Origin: PBB1 sp043749095
GTDB lineage: Bacteria; Pseudomonadota; Gammaproteobacteria; Burkholderiales; Burkholderiaceae_C
Assembly (NCBI GenBank): GCA_043749095.1
Contig: JAYVEB010000302.1
Span: 1-9,403, forward strand
Direction of reading: 5' to 3'
Length of the DNA stretch: 9,403 nucleotides
A program made the translations under genes and the position numbers. Under the pieces are notes generated by a model, which saw nothing but the letters and a program-made list of their open reading frames with translations, made no database searches and had not been told where the DNA came from. This document shows positions 1-6,394 of this stretch, in pieces (position 1 is the stretch's first letter; each line of letters starts with the position of its first letter).

Positions 1-2
1 CC

Positions 3-419
3 TTTCGCTACGAGTCGCGAGACGAAGAAGGCACGCAAACGCCGCAGCGAACGATCGAGCGCGGCAGCGGTTCGTGCCGCGACTTCGCCTTGCTGATGAT
101 GGAAGCGGCGCGCCGGCTCGGCTACGCGACGCGTTTCGTTTCTGGCTATCTCTATGACCCCGCGCTCGACGGTCGCGGCGCTGACGCGACCGCCGGCGTG
201 CTCGGCGCCGGCTATACGCACGCCTGGCTGCAGGCTTACCTGCCCGGCGCCGGCTGGCTGCCGTTCGATCCGACCAACAACCTGCTCGGCGGCACTTCGC
301 TCATTCGCGTCGGCGTCGCCCGCGATCCCTCACAGGCGGCGCCGATCTCGGGCAGCTGGTTCGGCGAGACCGACGACTACCTCGGCATGTCGGTCGGCGT
401 CACCGTGCAGCGGCGCTGA
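3..419 (+). CDS. Transglutaminase-like cysteine protease family protein, C-terminal part (5' end outside window)
   Basis: The frame is open from the window edge and ends at TGA 417-419, giving about 138 C-terminal residues. The transglutaminase core is clear. The nucleophile lies in GSCRDFA (Cys codon 75-77), followed by the helix LLMMEAARRLGYATRFVSGY. The second motif is YTHAWLQAYLP (His codon 219-221) and the third is WLPFDPTNN (Asp codon 267-269), so the Cys-His-Asp triad is complete. These proteins normally have about 270-300 residues with an N-terminal beta-sheet domain, which lies upstream of the window. Bacterial members are presumed cysteine proteases or amidases; the substrate is unknown. 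An initiation codon inside the fragment (for example TTG at 90) would lose the catalytic Cys, so the gene must begin upstream. It converges on the helicase gene with 24 bp between stops. Confidence 0.88.
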   Translation, partial: FRYESRDEEGTQTPQRTIERGSGSCRDFALLMMEAARRLGYATRFVSGYLYDPALDGRGADATAGVLGAGYTHAWLQAYLPGAGWLPFDPTNNLLGGTSLIRVGVARDPSQAAPISGSWFGETDDYLGMSVGVTVQRR

Positions 420-443
420 CGCCGCCGCACGCGCTCCAAAACC

Positions 444-1832
444 TCAGCGGGCGAAGCCGTCCGGACGCGAGCGCTGTGGCTTGGCGCGGCCCTTGAAGGC
501 AGCCGGACCCGGACGACGCGGCGGCGCGCCACGGTCGTCGCGCGGCGGCAGCGAGCGGTCGAACGGGTTGCCCCGCGGCGCCGAGTCGGCCCGGCGCTCG
601 GGCGGCCGGCGCACGTCGTTGCGCGGGCCACGGCCGGCGGACGCGTTGGCGAACATCTTCGGCGCCACAGTCTTCGGCTCGAGGCCGACGATTGTGGCCA
701 CCGGCATCTGCTGCGTCGTGAACTGCTGGATGCGGCGGATCATGCCGGTGTCCATGCGCTCGGCGAGCGTCACCGCCAGCCCGTTCTTGCCGGCTCGACC
801 GGTGCGGCCGATGCGGTGGAGATAGTCCTCCGGCTTCATCGGGAGGCCGTAGTTGATGACGTGGCTGATCGACGGCACGTCGATGCCGCGCGCAGCGACG
901 TCGGTGGCGACGAGGATGCGCAGCTGCTTCGAGCGCAGTCCCTGCAGGACGCGGTTGCGCCGGCCCTGCGGCATGCCGCCGTGCAGCGACGCGACGGCGT
1001 GGCCCATGTCGGCCAGCCGGTCGGCCAGCCAGTCGGCGTCACGCTGCGTGCTGGTAAACACCAGCGCCTGCTCCATCGCGCGCTCGGTCAGAATGTGATC
1101 CAGCAGCGCATTCTTGTGGTTGTGGTTGTCGGCCCAGTGCAGGCGCTGTTCGATGTTCTCGTGCGTGTCGGTGTGCGACGAGACATCGATGCGCTGCGGG
1201 TCGCGCAACAGGTTCTGCGCCAGGCGGCCGACGTGGCCGGCAAAAGTGGCGCTGAACATCACCGTCTGGCGCGTGGCGGGCACGTGGTCGGCGATGGTGT
1301 TGATGTCGTCGATGAAGCCCATGTCGAGCATGCGGTCGGCTTCGTCGAGCACCAGCAGTTCCACGTTTTCGAGCACGGCCTTGCCGGTCTGCAGGTGGTC
1401 GAGCAGGCGGCCCGGGGTCGAGATCAGGATGTCCAGCGGACCGCGCAGCGCCTTGATCTGCGCCGGATAGGGCACACCGCCAACGACGGTGGCCACGCGC
1501 AGGCCCTGCACATGGCGGCCATAGGTGGAGGCGGCCTTGGCGACCTGCATCGCGAGTTCGCGTGTCGGCGTCAGCACCAGGATGCGCGGGCCGTAGACGG
1601 TGGCGCGGTCACGCTTTTGCGTGGTGTCGGCACGCGCGGCGATGATGCGTTCAAGTGCCGGCAGGATGAACGACGCGGTCTTGCCGCTGCCAGTGGAGGA
1701 CGAGACCATCAGATCCTTGCCGGCGAGGGCCACCGGAATGGCCTTCATCTGCACTTCGGTGGCGGTTTCGTAGCCGGCGTCGGCGACGGCCTTGAGCAGG
1801 GTTTCGTGGAGACCCAGGTTGGCGAATGTCAT
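444..1832 (-). CDS. DEAD-box ATP-dependent RNA helicase (RhlE-like)
   Basis: This 462-residue protein has every superfamily 2 DEAD-box motif in order: Q motif (F3 and Q28), motif I SSSTGSGKT (44-52), PTRELA (89-94), TPGR (139-142), DEAD (163-166), SAT (194-196), LVFTST (257-262), ATDVAARGID (309-318) and HRIGRTGR (339-346). Both RecA-like domains are therefore complete and it should unwind short RNA duplexes using ATP. The tail from about residue 395 is rich in Arg, Pro, Gly and Asp, a basic disordered extension typical of RhlE-like helicases that probably binds RNA. The exact subfamily (RhlE, DbpA, SrmB or CsdA) cannot be settled; the lack of a folded C-terminal RNA-binding domain argues against DbpA and CsdA. 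The ATG at 1832 puts the Q motif at the usual distance from the N-terminus; only a weak GAAAG lies upstream. The long frame on the opposite strand is a GC-rich shadow. Confidence 0.93.
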   Translation of the reverse strand: MTFANLGLHETLLKAVADAGYETATEVQMKAIPVALAGKDLMVSSSTGSGKTASFILPALERIIAARADTTQKRDRATVYGPRILVLTPTRELAMQVAKAASTYGRHVQGLRVATVVGGVPYPAQIKALRGPLDILISTPGRLLDHLQTGKAVLENVELLVLDEADRMLDMGFIDDINTIADHVPATRQTVMFSATFAGHVGRLAQNLLRDPQRIDVSSHTDTHENIEQRLHWADNHNHKNALLDHILTERAMEQALVFTSTQRDADWLADRLADMGHAVASLHGGMPQGRRNRVLQGLRSKQLRILVATDVAARGIDVPSISHVINYGLPMKPEDYLHRIGRTGRAGKNGLAVTLAERMDTGMIRRIQQFTTQQMPVATIVGLEPKTVAPKMFANASAGRGPRNDVRRPPERRADSAPRGNPFDRSLPPRDDRGAPPRRPGPAAFKGRAKPQRSRPDGFAR

Positions 1833-2307
1833 GTCGTACTTTCATATGCGGTGCCGACGCTGCGCAAATGACGCAACGCCATGGGGCACCCGTCGGTTCA
1901 ATGAACCGACAAGGTCAGGTCGCTGGGAGAAGGTTCGCTTTGGGAACGGTGAAGCGGAACAGTCAAGCGACGGCATCGCCGCCGACCGTTGCCTGCTGAT
2001 GCCATCGGGTGACGGCACCGGCTCAAAGCGCTATCGAGACCTGCCGCACTGAACAACGTGGGCTGACTCGAACGAGGTCAGAGGGGATGAACGAGCATCG
2101 ATCACAACAACTGCGCCGAAGGACTGGCGAGGAATCGTCGATGCGAGCGAAGCCTTGGAGTTTACCCTGAATCTGAGACGCTGGGAAGCGCTGAAGTGGC
2201 CCTGGCGGTGCGGTCGACGATGCAACACGGCGATGTGATGGCCATCGATCAAGCCCTGGGGGCCACAAGGTCGGCGTTATGCTGACCGTCCATTGACCCC
2301 CCACACC
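1833..2307. other. Intergenic region without a recognisable gene
   Basis: This stretch separates the divergent helicase and DUF3717-DUF1289 genes. Frames on both strands were read; none gives a recognisable product or a start with a convincing ribosome binding site. It holds the palindrome at 1892-1910, and at its right end (2279-2293) a 15-base sequence that recurs at 7860-7874. It should contain two divergent promoters, but no convincing -35/-10 pair could be fixed. Confidence 0.6.
1892..1910. repeat. Perfect 19-bp palindrome upstream of the helicase gene
   Basis: GTCGGTTCA-A-TGAACCGAC has two exact 9-bp arms around one central base. It lies 60-78 bp upstream of the helicase start, where an operator or promoter would be expected. 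On the minus strand it contains TTGAAC, a passable -35 hexamer. There is no T-tract, so an intrinsic terminator is unlikely. It could bind a dimeric regulator; none can be named. Confidence 0.5.
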
Positions 2308-2733
2308 ATGGCTGGCATCCACATCACCGACATCGAAGGCTCCATCAACTGGTGGCGCCAGCGCCAGCCGTCTCCCGACGGCATCACCGCCTGCCGCGAG
2401 GTGCGGGCGCTGGCCGAGGTGTACGCGCTGATGGTGTATGGCCGCGAGAACGAGTGCGACGACGCCAGTATGCCGGCCGCAGCGCGCGACGCCTGGCTGG
2501 CCTGGTACGCGACCACACCCGACGCCCCCTGCATCGCGATCTGCTCGACCAGCCAGGGCGATGCGGTCTGCAAGGGCTGCGGGCGCACCTTCGACGAGGT
2601 GCAGAACTGGACCGTGATGACACCGGCCGAGAAGCGCGTGACATGGCGGCGCATCACGATGGACGGCACGGCATGGCGCTTCAACCGCTATGCCGAGCGG
2701 GCCCGCGAGGCGACGCCAGCGGCACCTTCTTGA
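2308..2733 (+). CDS. DUF3717-DUF1289 two-domain protein, function unknown
   Basis: This 141-residue protein joins two small domains. Residues about 5-68 (ITDIEGSINWWRQRQPSPDG, then EVRALAEVYALMVYGR and AWLAWY) resemble DUF3717, a family seen mainly in Burkholderiales. Residues about 72-118 (SPC-like PCIAIC, GDAVCKGCGRTFDEV, MTPAEKRVTWRRI) match DUF1289, with four cysteines C75, C79, C88 and C91 in a CX3C...CX2C arrangement that looks like a metal site. No biochemical role is known for either family, so none is assigned. The ATG at 2308 directly precedes the DUF3717 domain; an in-frame TTG at 2293 would add five residues (MTPHT). No clear Shine-Dalgarno precedes either. The stop TGA (2731-2733) lies inside the likely heat-shock promoter of the next gene. 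Confidence 0.85.
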   Translation: MAGIHITDIEGSINWWRQRQPSPDGITACREVRALAEVYALMVYGRENECDDASMPAAARDAWLAWYATTPDAPCIAICSTSQGDAVCKGCGRTFDEVQNWTVMTPAEKRVTWRRITMDGTAWRFNRYAERAREATPAAPS

Positions 2734-2756
2734 AACTGGCAGCGCAGCTGTCATTT
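2729..2756 (+). promoter_or_regulatory. Candidate sigma-32 (heat-shock) promoter for the Hsp20 gene
   Basis: CTTGAAA at 2729-2735 is an exact match to the sigma-32 -35 consensus. After a 13-bp spacer, TGTCATTT (2749-2756) matches the CCCCATNT -10 element at the core C, A, T and final T. It sits about 50-80 bp upstream of the Hsp20 reading frame, the expected place for a small heat-shock protein promoter. The -35 box overlaps the stop codon of the upstream gene. The -10 is only a partial match. Confidence 0.5.
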
Positions 2757-2765
2757 CATCTCCAT

Positions 2766-2804
2766 TGGTTCGACACCAGAGCCCTCATCACGCTGGAGAA
2801 ACCA
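2766..2804 (+). promoter_or_regulatory. Possible leader hairpin covering the Hsp20 ribosome binding site
   Basis: TGGTT (2766-2770) can pair with AACCA (2800-2804), and inside it CCAG (2776-2779) with CTGG (2793-2796). The GG of the GGAG Shine-Dalgarno is in the inner stem. This is the layout of an RNA thermometer, but pairing is only nine base pairs split by an internal loop, and no ROSE or fourU signature was seen. Confidence 0.25.
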
Positions 2805-2806
2805 CC

Positions 2807-3499
2807 ATATATGACACCTACCTGAGTGTCCCGAGCGGATTCTTTTCAGACCTCGACCGCGTGCGCGGCGAACTCGACTCGCTGTTCGGCTGGGGCGGCA
2901 GCTCGCGCGCCATCCGATCGGCTGCCGGCAGCAGCTATCCGGCCATCAACGTGGCCCACAGCCCGCAGGCGGTGGACGTTTATGTGCTCGCGCCCGGCAT
3001 CGATGCCAGCCGCACCGAGAACACGCTGGACCGCGATGTGCTGACCATCGCCAGCGACCTGCCGCCCGAAGCGCCGAAGACCAGCGTGCACGGTCGCGAG
3101 CGCTACAGCGGCAAGTTTCGCCGCGCGGTCGCACTGCCCGACGACGTCGATCCGAGCCAGGTCAGCACGACCTACCTGCTGCCCCGCGTCGACGTGGTCG
3201 AGGACAGCGCCGGCATCACCTTGCTGTCCGCCCTGCCCGGCGTCAAGAAGGACGGACTCGACATCAAGGTGGACGGGCCGACCTTGAGCCTCGAAGGCAC
3301 GGTCGCACTGGACACCCCACCAGCATTCGACCCCGCGTTTGCCGAAGTGCGTGGCTCGCGCTACTGCCGCTCGTTCACGCTGAGCAACGAGCTCGACACC
3401 GCTGCGATCGATGCCCAGCTGAAGGACGGCGTGCTGCGCCTGCGCATCCCCAAGGTCGCCGAAGCGCAGCCGCGCCGCATCGAGGTGCGCGTGGGCTGA
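2807..3499 (+). CDS. Small heat-shock protein (Hsp20) with two fused alpha-crystallin domains
   Basis: The frame encodes about 230 residues against the usual 130-160 for one Hsp20. The first alpha-crystallin domain runs from YPAINVAHSP (about 44) through VYVLAPGID, VLTIASD and RERYSGKFRRAVALPDDVDP to about residue 119. The second starts almost at once with LLPRVDVVEDSAGITLLSALPGV (124 on) and ends with LKDGVLRLRIPK and a C-terminal IEV, an I-X-I-like tail. Such proteins hold unfolding clients in the cytoplasm. Related bacteria often carry two adjacent genes of these two types; here the end of the first domain and the start of the second appear to be missing, leaving an in-frame fusion. The start is odd. 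GGAG at 2795-2798 lies 8 nt before ATA at 2807, where the family Met would be (IYDTYLSVPSGFFSDLDRVR). Alternative in-frame starts are ATG 2690 and TTG 2765, both poorly placed, and GTG 2861. Confidence 0.85.
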   Translation: MYDTYLSVPSGFFSDLDRVRGELDSLFGWGGSSRAIRSAAGSSYPAINVAHSPQAVDVYVLAPGIDASRTENTLDRDVLTIASDLPPEAPKTSVHGRERYSGKFRRAVALPDDVDPSQVSTTYLLPRVDVVEDSAGITLLSALPGVKKDGLDIKVDGPTLSLEGTVALDTPPAFDPAFAEVRGSRYCRSFTLSNELDTAAIDAQLKDGVLRLRIPKVAEAQPRRIEVRVG

Positions 3500-3585
3500 A
3501 TCGCAAGAATCGGGGTGCGCGCCCGGTCGACGCGGTCTAAATTCAGTGCCTCAGACCCGGCCGATCGGGCTGCAAGGACATGCCG

Positions 3586-4446
3586 ATGCACGCCAATGAC
3601 AGCACCCCACCCGCCCCGCCTCATGCCGCCTTGGTGGCCGAGCTGTGTCGCCACATCGAACGCACGGGGCCGCCGCCCACACTGGGCGAACTCGCCGCCA
3701 AGGCTGGGCTCAGCCGCTACCACCTGCACCGGGTCTTCAAGGCGGTGACCGGGCTGACGCCGAGCGACTACGCACGCTCGCACCGCGCCCAGCGCGTGCG
3801 TGAGGCACTCGCCGGTGCCGAATCGGTGACGCAGGCCATCTACGACGCGGGCTACGCCACCAGCAGCCGCTTCTATGAGGAATCGGCCCAGGTGCTGGGC
3901 ATGACGCCGACGGCCTACCGCGCGGGCGGTGCCACCACCGAGATCCGCTTCGCGATCGGACAGAGTTCGCTCGGCGCGATCCTGGTCGCGCAAAGCGCGC
4001 TCGGCGTCTGCGCGATCCTGCTCGGCGACGATCCGGAGCTGCTGCTGCACGATCTGCAGGACCGCTTCCCGAAGGCGCATCTGATCGGTGGCGATGCCGA
4101 CTTCGAGCAGACAGTGGCGCGCGTCGTCGGCTTCATCGAGGCGCCGCGCATCGGCCTGTCGCTGCCGCTGGACCTGCGCGGCACCGCGTTCCAGCAGCGG
4201 GTGTGGCAGGCGCTGCGTGACATTCCGGTGGGCCAGACCGCGAGCTACAGCGACATCGCGCAACGCATTGGCGCGCCGAATTCCGTGCGCGCCGTGGCAC
4301 GCGCCTGCGCAGCGAACCCGGTGGCGCTGGCCGTCCCCTGCCACCGGGTGCTGCGCATCGACGGCGGCATCTCGGGCTACCGCTGGGGCGTTGAACGCAA
4401 GCGGGCGCTGCTGGCGCGCGAGGCCAGCGCCTCCAACGAGGCATGA
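3586..4446 (+). CDS. ada: AraC-type HTH / methylated-DNA-protein-cysteine methyltransferase (Ada-like, no N-terminal sensor)
   Basis: This 286-residue protein resembles E. coli Ada without its first domain. An AraC-type double helix-turn-helix comes first (LGELAAKAGLSRYHLHRVFK, then IYDAGYATSSRFYEESAQVLGMTP). A ribonuclease-like linker domain and the MGMT core follow: FQQRVWQALRDIPVGQTASY, SVRAVARACAANP, and the acceptor motif AVPCHRVL, whose Cys (residue 252) takes the alkyl group from O6-alkylguanine in a single-turnover reaction. The N-terminal zinc module that senses methylphosphotriesters in Ada is absent, and only 86 bp separate this gene from the Hsp20 gene. It may therefore bind DNA but cannot be activated the E. 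coli way. AAGGA (3574-3578) lies 7 nt before ATG 3586; ATG 3580 is too close to it. The stop overlaps the alkB start (ATGA), so the two are probably translationally coupled and act together on alkylation damage. Confidence 0.93.
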   Translation: MHANDSTPPAPPHAALVAELCRHIERTGPPPTLGELAAKAGLSRYHLHRVFKAVTGLTPSDYARSHRAQRVREALAGAESVTQAIYDAGYATSSRFYEESAQVLGMTPTAYRAGGATTEIRFAIGQSSLGAILVAQSALGVCAILLGDDPELLLHDLQDRFPKAHLIGGDADFEQTVARVVGFIEAPRIGLSLPLDLRGTAFQQRVWQALRDIPVGQTASYSDIAQRIGAPNSVRAVARACAANPVALAVPCHRVLRIDGGISGYRWGVERKRALLAREASASNEA

Positions 4447-5120
4447 CGCCAGTGCAGCCCGGCACCGGGAGCAATCTGGCGCTGTTCGATGAGATCGAGG
4501 AGGCACCTCACATTGAACCGCCGGCGCCTGGTGCGATCGTGTGGCGCGGCGGGGCGCGGGATGTGGCGACGGCCTTGCTGGCCGCGGTACATGAAGTGAC
4601 CGCGCAGGCGCGGTGGCGGCACCCGATCACGCCGGGCGGCTTCCGCATGTCGGTGTCGATGACCAGCTGCGGCGACGCCGGCTGGGTCAGCGACCGTCGC
4701 GGTTACCGCTACGACGCGATCGATCCCGACAGCGGCAGGCCGTGGCCACCCATGCCCGACGTGTTCGTCGAACTGGCCGGAGTTGCCGCAGCGCAGGCCA
4801 GCTTCGATAGCTTCATGCCCGACGTCTGCCTGATCAATCGCTATGTGCCAGGTGCCAGGCTGACGCTGCACCAGGACCGCGATGAACGCGATGGAAAAGC
4901 GCCGATCGCCTCAGTGTCGCTCGGCCTGCCCGCGGTGTTCCAGTTCGGCGGCCCGAAGCGCAGCGACCCGACGCGGCGCATCCCGCTCGTGCACGGCGAT
5001 GTCGCCGTCTGGGGCGGCCCGGCGCGCTTCTTCCACCACGGCGTGCTGCCGCTCAAACCCGGCTGCCACCCGCTGACCGGCGAGCAGCGCATCAACCTGA
5101 CCTTCCGCCGGGCGCGCTGA
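4443..5120 (+). CDS. alkB: DNA oxidative demethylase AlkB
   Basis: The product (225 residues; E. coli AlkB has 216) is an Fe(II)/2-oxoglutarate dioxygenase that removes methyl groups from N1-methyladenine and N3-methylcytosine by oxidation. The iron ligands are H143 and D145 in LTLHQDRDE and H199 in FFHHGVLPLKPG. The 2-oxoglutarate-binding arginines are R216 and R222 in QRINLTFRRA. Substrate-loop regions such as MSVSMTSCGDAGW and the core SVSLGLPAVFQFGG and HGDVAVWGG are all present, so the enzyme looks complete. ATG 4443 overlaps the stop of the AraC-MGMT gene by four bases, as in E. coli-type ada-alkB operons. It converges on the heptose kinase gene with 12 bp between stops. Confidence 0.96.
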   Translation: MTPVQPGTGSNLALFDEIEEAPHIEPPAPGAIVWRGGARDVATALLAAVHEVTAQARWRHPITPGGFRMSVSMTSCGDAGWVSDRRGYRYDAIDPDSGRPWPPMPDVFVELAGVAAAQASFDSFMPDVCLINRYVPGARLTLHQDRDERDGKAPIASVSLGLPAVFQFGGPKRSDPTRRIPLVHGDVAVWGGPARFFHHGVLPLKPGCHPLTGEQRINLTFRRAR

Positions 5121-5136
5121 GCAACCCAGCGCTCAG
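5117..5136. terminator. Possible bidirectional stem-loop between alkB and the heptose kinase gene
   Basis: CTGAGC (5117-5122) and GCTCAG (5131-5136) form a 6-bp inverted repeat with an 8-nt loop. Each arm holds the stop codon of one of the two converging genes. There is no T-tract on either side, so intrinsic termination is doubtful. Confidence 0.3.
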
Positions 5137-6095
5137 GCGAACAGCTCGGCGTAGCTGACACTCGCGGTGCCGAACTTGCCAACGACGATGCCACCAGCGC
5201 GGTTGGCATGCGGCATCGCCTCGCGCGCGTCGAGGCCCGCCGCGAGCAGCACGGCCATCGTCGCGATCACCGTGTCGCCGGCACCGGTGACGTCGAATAC
5301 TTCGCGCGTCTGCGCCGGCTGGTGCAGGGTGCCACGGTCGTCGAACAGGCTCATGCCATCTTCCGACCGGGTCAGCAGCAGCGAGCCCACGCACAAACGG
5401 GCACGCAAGGCCTGGGCGCGCTCGGCAAGTTGTGCGTCGCTGCACCAGGCGCCAACCACCTGCGCCAGTTCACCGCGGTTCGGCGTGATCACGGTGGCGC
5501 CGGCGTAGCGCGCGTAGTCGCTGCCTTTCGGGTCGACCAGCACCGGCTTTCCGGCCGAGCGCGCCGACTCGATCATCCGTACGATGTGCGTCAGCCCGCC
5601 CTTGCCGTAGTCGGAGAACAGCACGGCGTCATGTTCCGGCAGCTCGCGCTCGAAGGCGTCGAGCGCCAGGGTCAGCACCTCGTGGTCGGGCTCGTTCTCG
5701 AAATCGATGCGCAGCAATTGCTGCGAGCGCCCGATGACGCGCAGCTTGACGATGGTGCGCAGCGACGCATCCTCACCGAGGCAAGCCTCGATGCCTCGCT
5801 GCTCCAGCAGCGCGCGCAAGCGGGTGGCAGCCTCGTCGCTGCCGACCACCGTCAGCAGCGTCACCCGCGCACCCAGCGTCTTGACGTTGAGCGCCACGTT
5901 GGCCGCGCCGCCGAGCCGCTCTTCCTCGCGGGTGACACGCACCACGGGCACCGGCGCCTCGGGCGAGATGCGATCGACCGCGCCGTGCCAGTAGCGGTCG
6001 AGCATCACGTCGCCGACCACCAGCACGCGGCGCTGCGCGAGGTCCTCGGGCGTCGGAATCACCACGGGAACCCCGGGCGGAAACAGCAGGCGCAA
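5133..6095 (-). CDS. rfaE1: D-glycero-beta-D-manno-heptose-7-phosphate kinase (RfaE domain I)
   Basis: This PfkB-family sugar kinase phosphorylates D-glycero-D-manno-heptose 7-phosphate at C1 in the ADP-heptose pathway that supplies the inner core of lipopolysaccharide. Diagnostic blocks follow E. coli HldE domain I: VVGDVMLDRYWHG (26-38), RISPEAPVPVV (42-52), GGAANVALN (62-70), QQLLRIDFE (125-133), FSDYGKGGL (160-168), VDPKGSDY (187-194), TRSEDGMSLF (242-251), and the catalytic DVTGAGDT with base D274. The protein ends after VVGKFGTASVS, so the cytidylyltransferase domain fused in E. coli HldE is missing and must be encoded by a separate rfaE2/hldE2 gene outside the window. The 5'-most start is TTG 6095 (320 aa). 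GTG 6065 or 6062 is likelier, since GGGG lies 5 or 8 nt upstream and family members start near there (about 309 aa). ATG 6109 is out of frame. Confidence 0.93.
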   Translation of the reverse strand: MRLLFPPGVPVVIPTPEDLAQRRVLVVGDVMLDRYWHGAVDRISPEAPVPVVRVTREEERLGGAANVALNVKTLGARVTLLTVVGSDEAATRLRALLEQRGIEACLGEDASLRTIVKLRVIGRSQQLLRIDFENEPDHEVLTLALDAFERELPEHDAVLFSDYGKGGLTHIVRMIESARSAGKPVLVDPKGSDYARYAGATVITPNRGELAQVVGAWCSDAQLAERAQALRARLCVGSLLLTRSEDGMSLFDDRGTLHQPAQTREVFDVTGAGDTVIATMAVLLAAGLDAREAMPHANRAGGIVVGKFGTASVSYAELFA

Positions 6096-6109
6096 GCGGT
6101 CAGGTTCAT

Positions 6110-6394
6110 GGTTCTCGGGGGGACATCGGTCAGGCCCGGGTTATATCAAGTGCCGTGGCGGGGTGATCGAGAAATCGCAGTGCAACCGAAAGCCGCATCC
6201 CTCCCCACCTCAGAGGGAGGCCAGAGGCGGCGCGGATTCAGTCGCTGTTCAGAGCAGCAGGCATCGCTCGCCCCCGCCCGAGGGCCCTCCCGTAGGGGAC
6301 AGCCAAACGCGCCGTCGATCTTCAGAATTTCTCACAGGTCGAGCCATCAGAGGCCCGACCGGCAGCCCTCAACACTTACCTTATGGAGCTCAAC
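6110..6394. other. Intergenic region between the divergent kinase and comEA-like genes, with a small stem-loop
   Basis: About 285 bp separate the two divergent starts. CCTCCC (6200-6205) and GGGAGG (6215-6220) form a 6-bp inverted repeat with a 9-nt loop; no second copy was noticed here. Further C-rich and G-rich runs follow to about 6300. No small gene could be supported. Confidence 0.5.
6140..6145 (-). promoter_or_regulatory. Candidate -10 box for the heptose kinase gene
   Basis: On the minus strand TATAAC (6145-6140) is the best -10-like hexamer upstream of the kinase, putting a start near 6133 and a leader of 40-70 nt. No good -35 lies at 17 bp, so this is weak. Confidence 0.25.

Noticed and set aside
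816..1871. 351-codon plus-strand frame opposite the helicase gene
   Set aside because: Shadow of the helicase in GC-rich DNA; no recognisable domain, while the minus strand carries all DEAD-box motifs.
2087..2170. Short 27-codon frame starting MNEHRSQQLR
   Set aside because: The G-run before it is only one or two bases from the ATG, and the peptide has no recognisable feature.
2023..2754. Minus-strand frame across the intergenic region and the DUF3717-DUF1289 gene
   Set aside because: Antisense of a recognisable gene with no domain of its own and no supported start.
3500..3585. Ada box upstream of the AraC-MGMT gene
   Set aside because: No convincing match to the E. coli Ada operator was seen, and the protein lacks the sensor domain that uses it.
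3361..4506. 381-codon minus-strand frame opposite the AraC-MGMT gene
   Set aside because: Arg/Ala/His-rich low-complexity translation typical of antisense GC-rich shadows; the plus strand encodes a clear family protein.
6200..6300. C-rich/G-rich repeats as a CRISPR or REP array
   Set aside because: No regular repeat-spacer spacing and no second copy of the stem-loop in the window.
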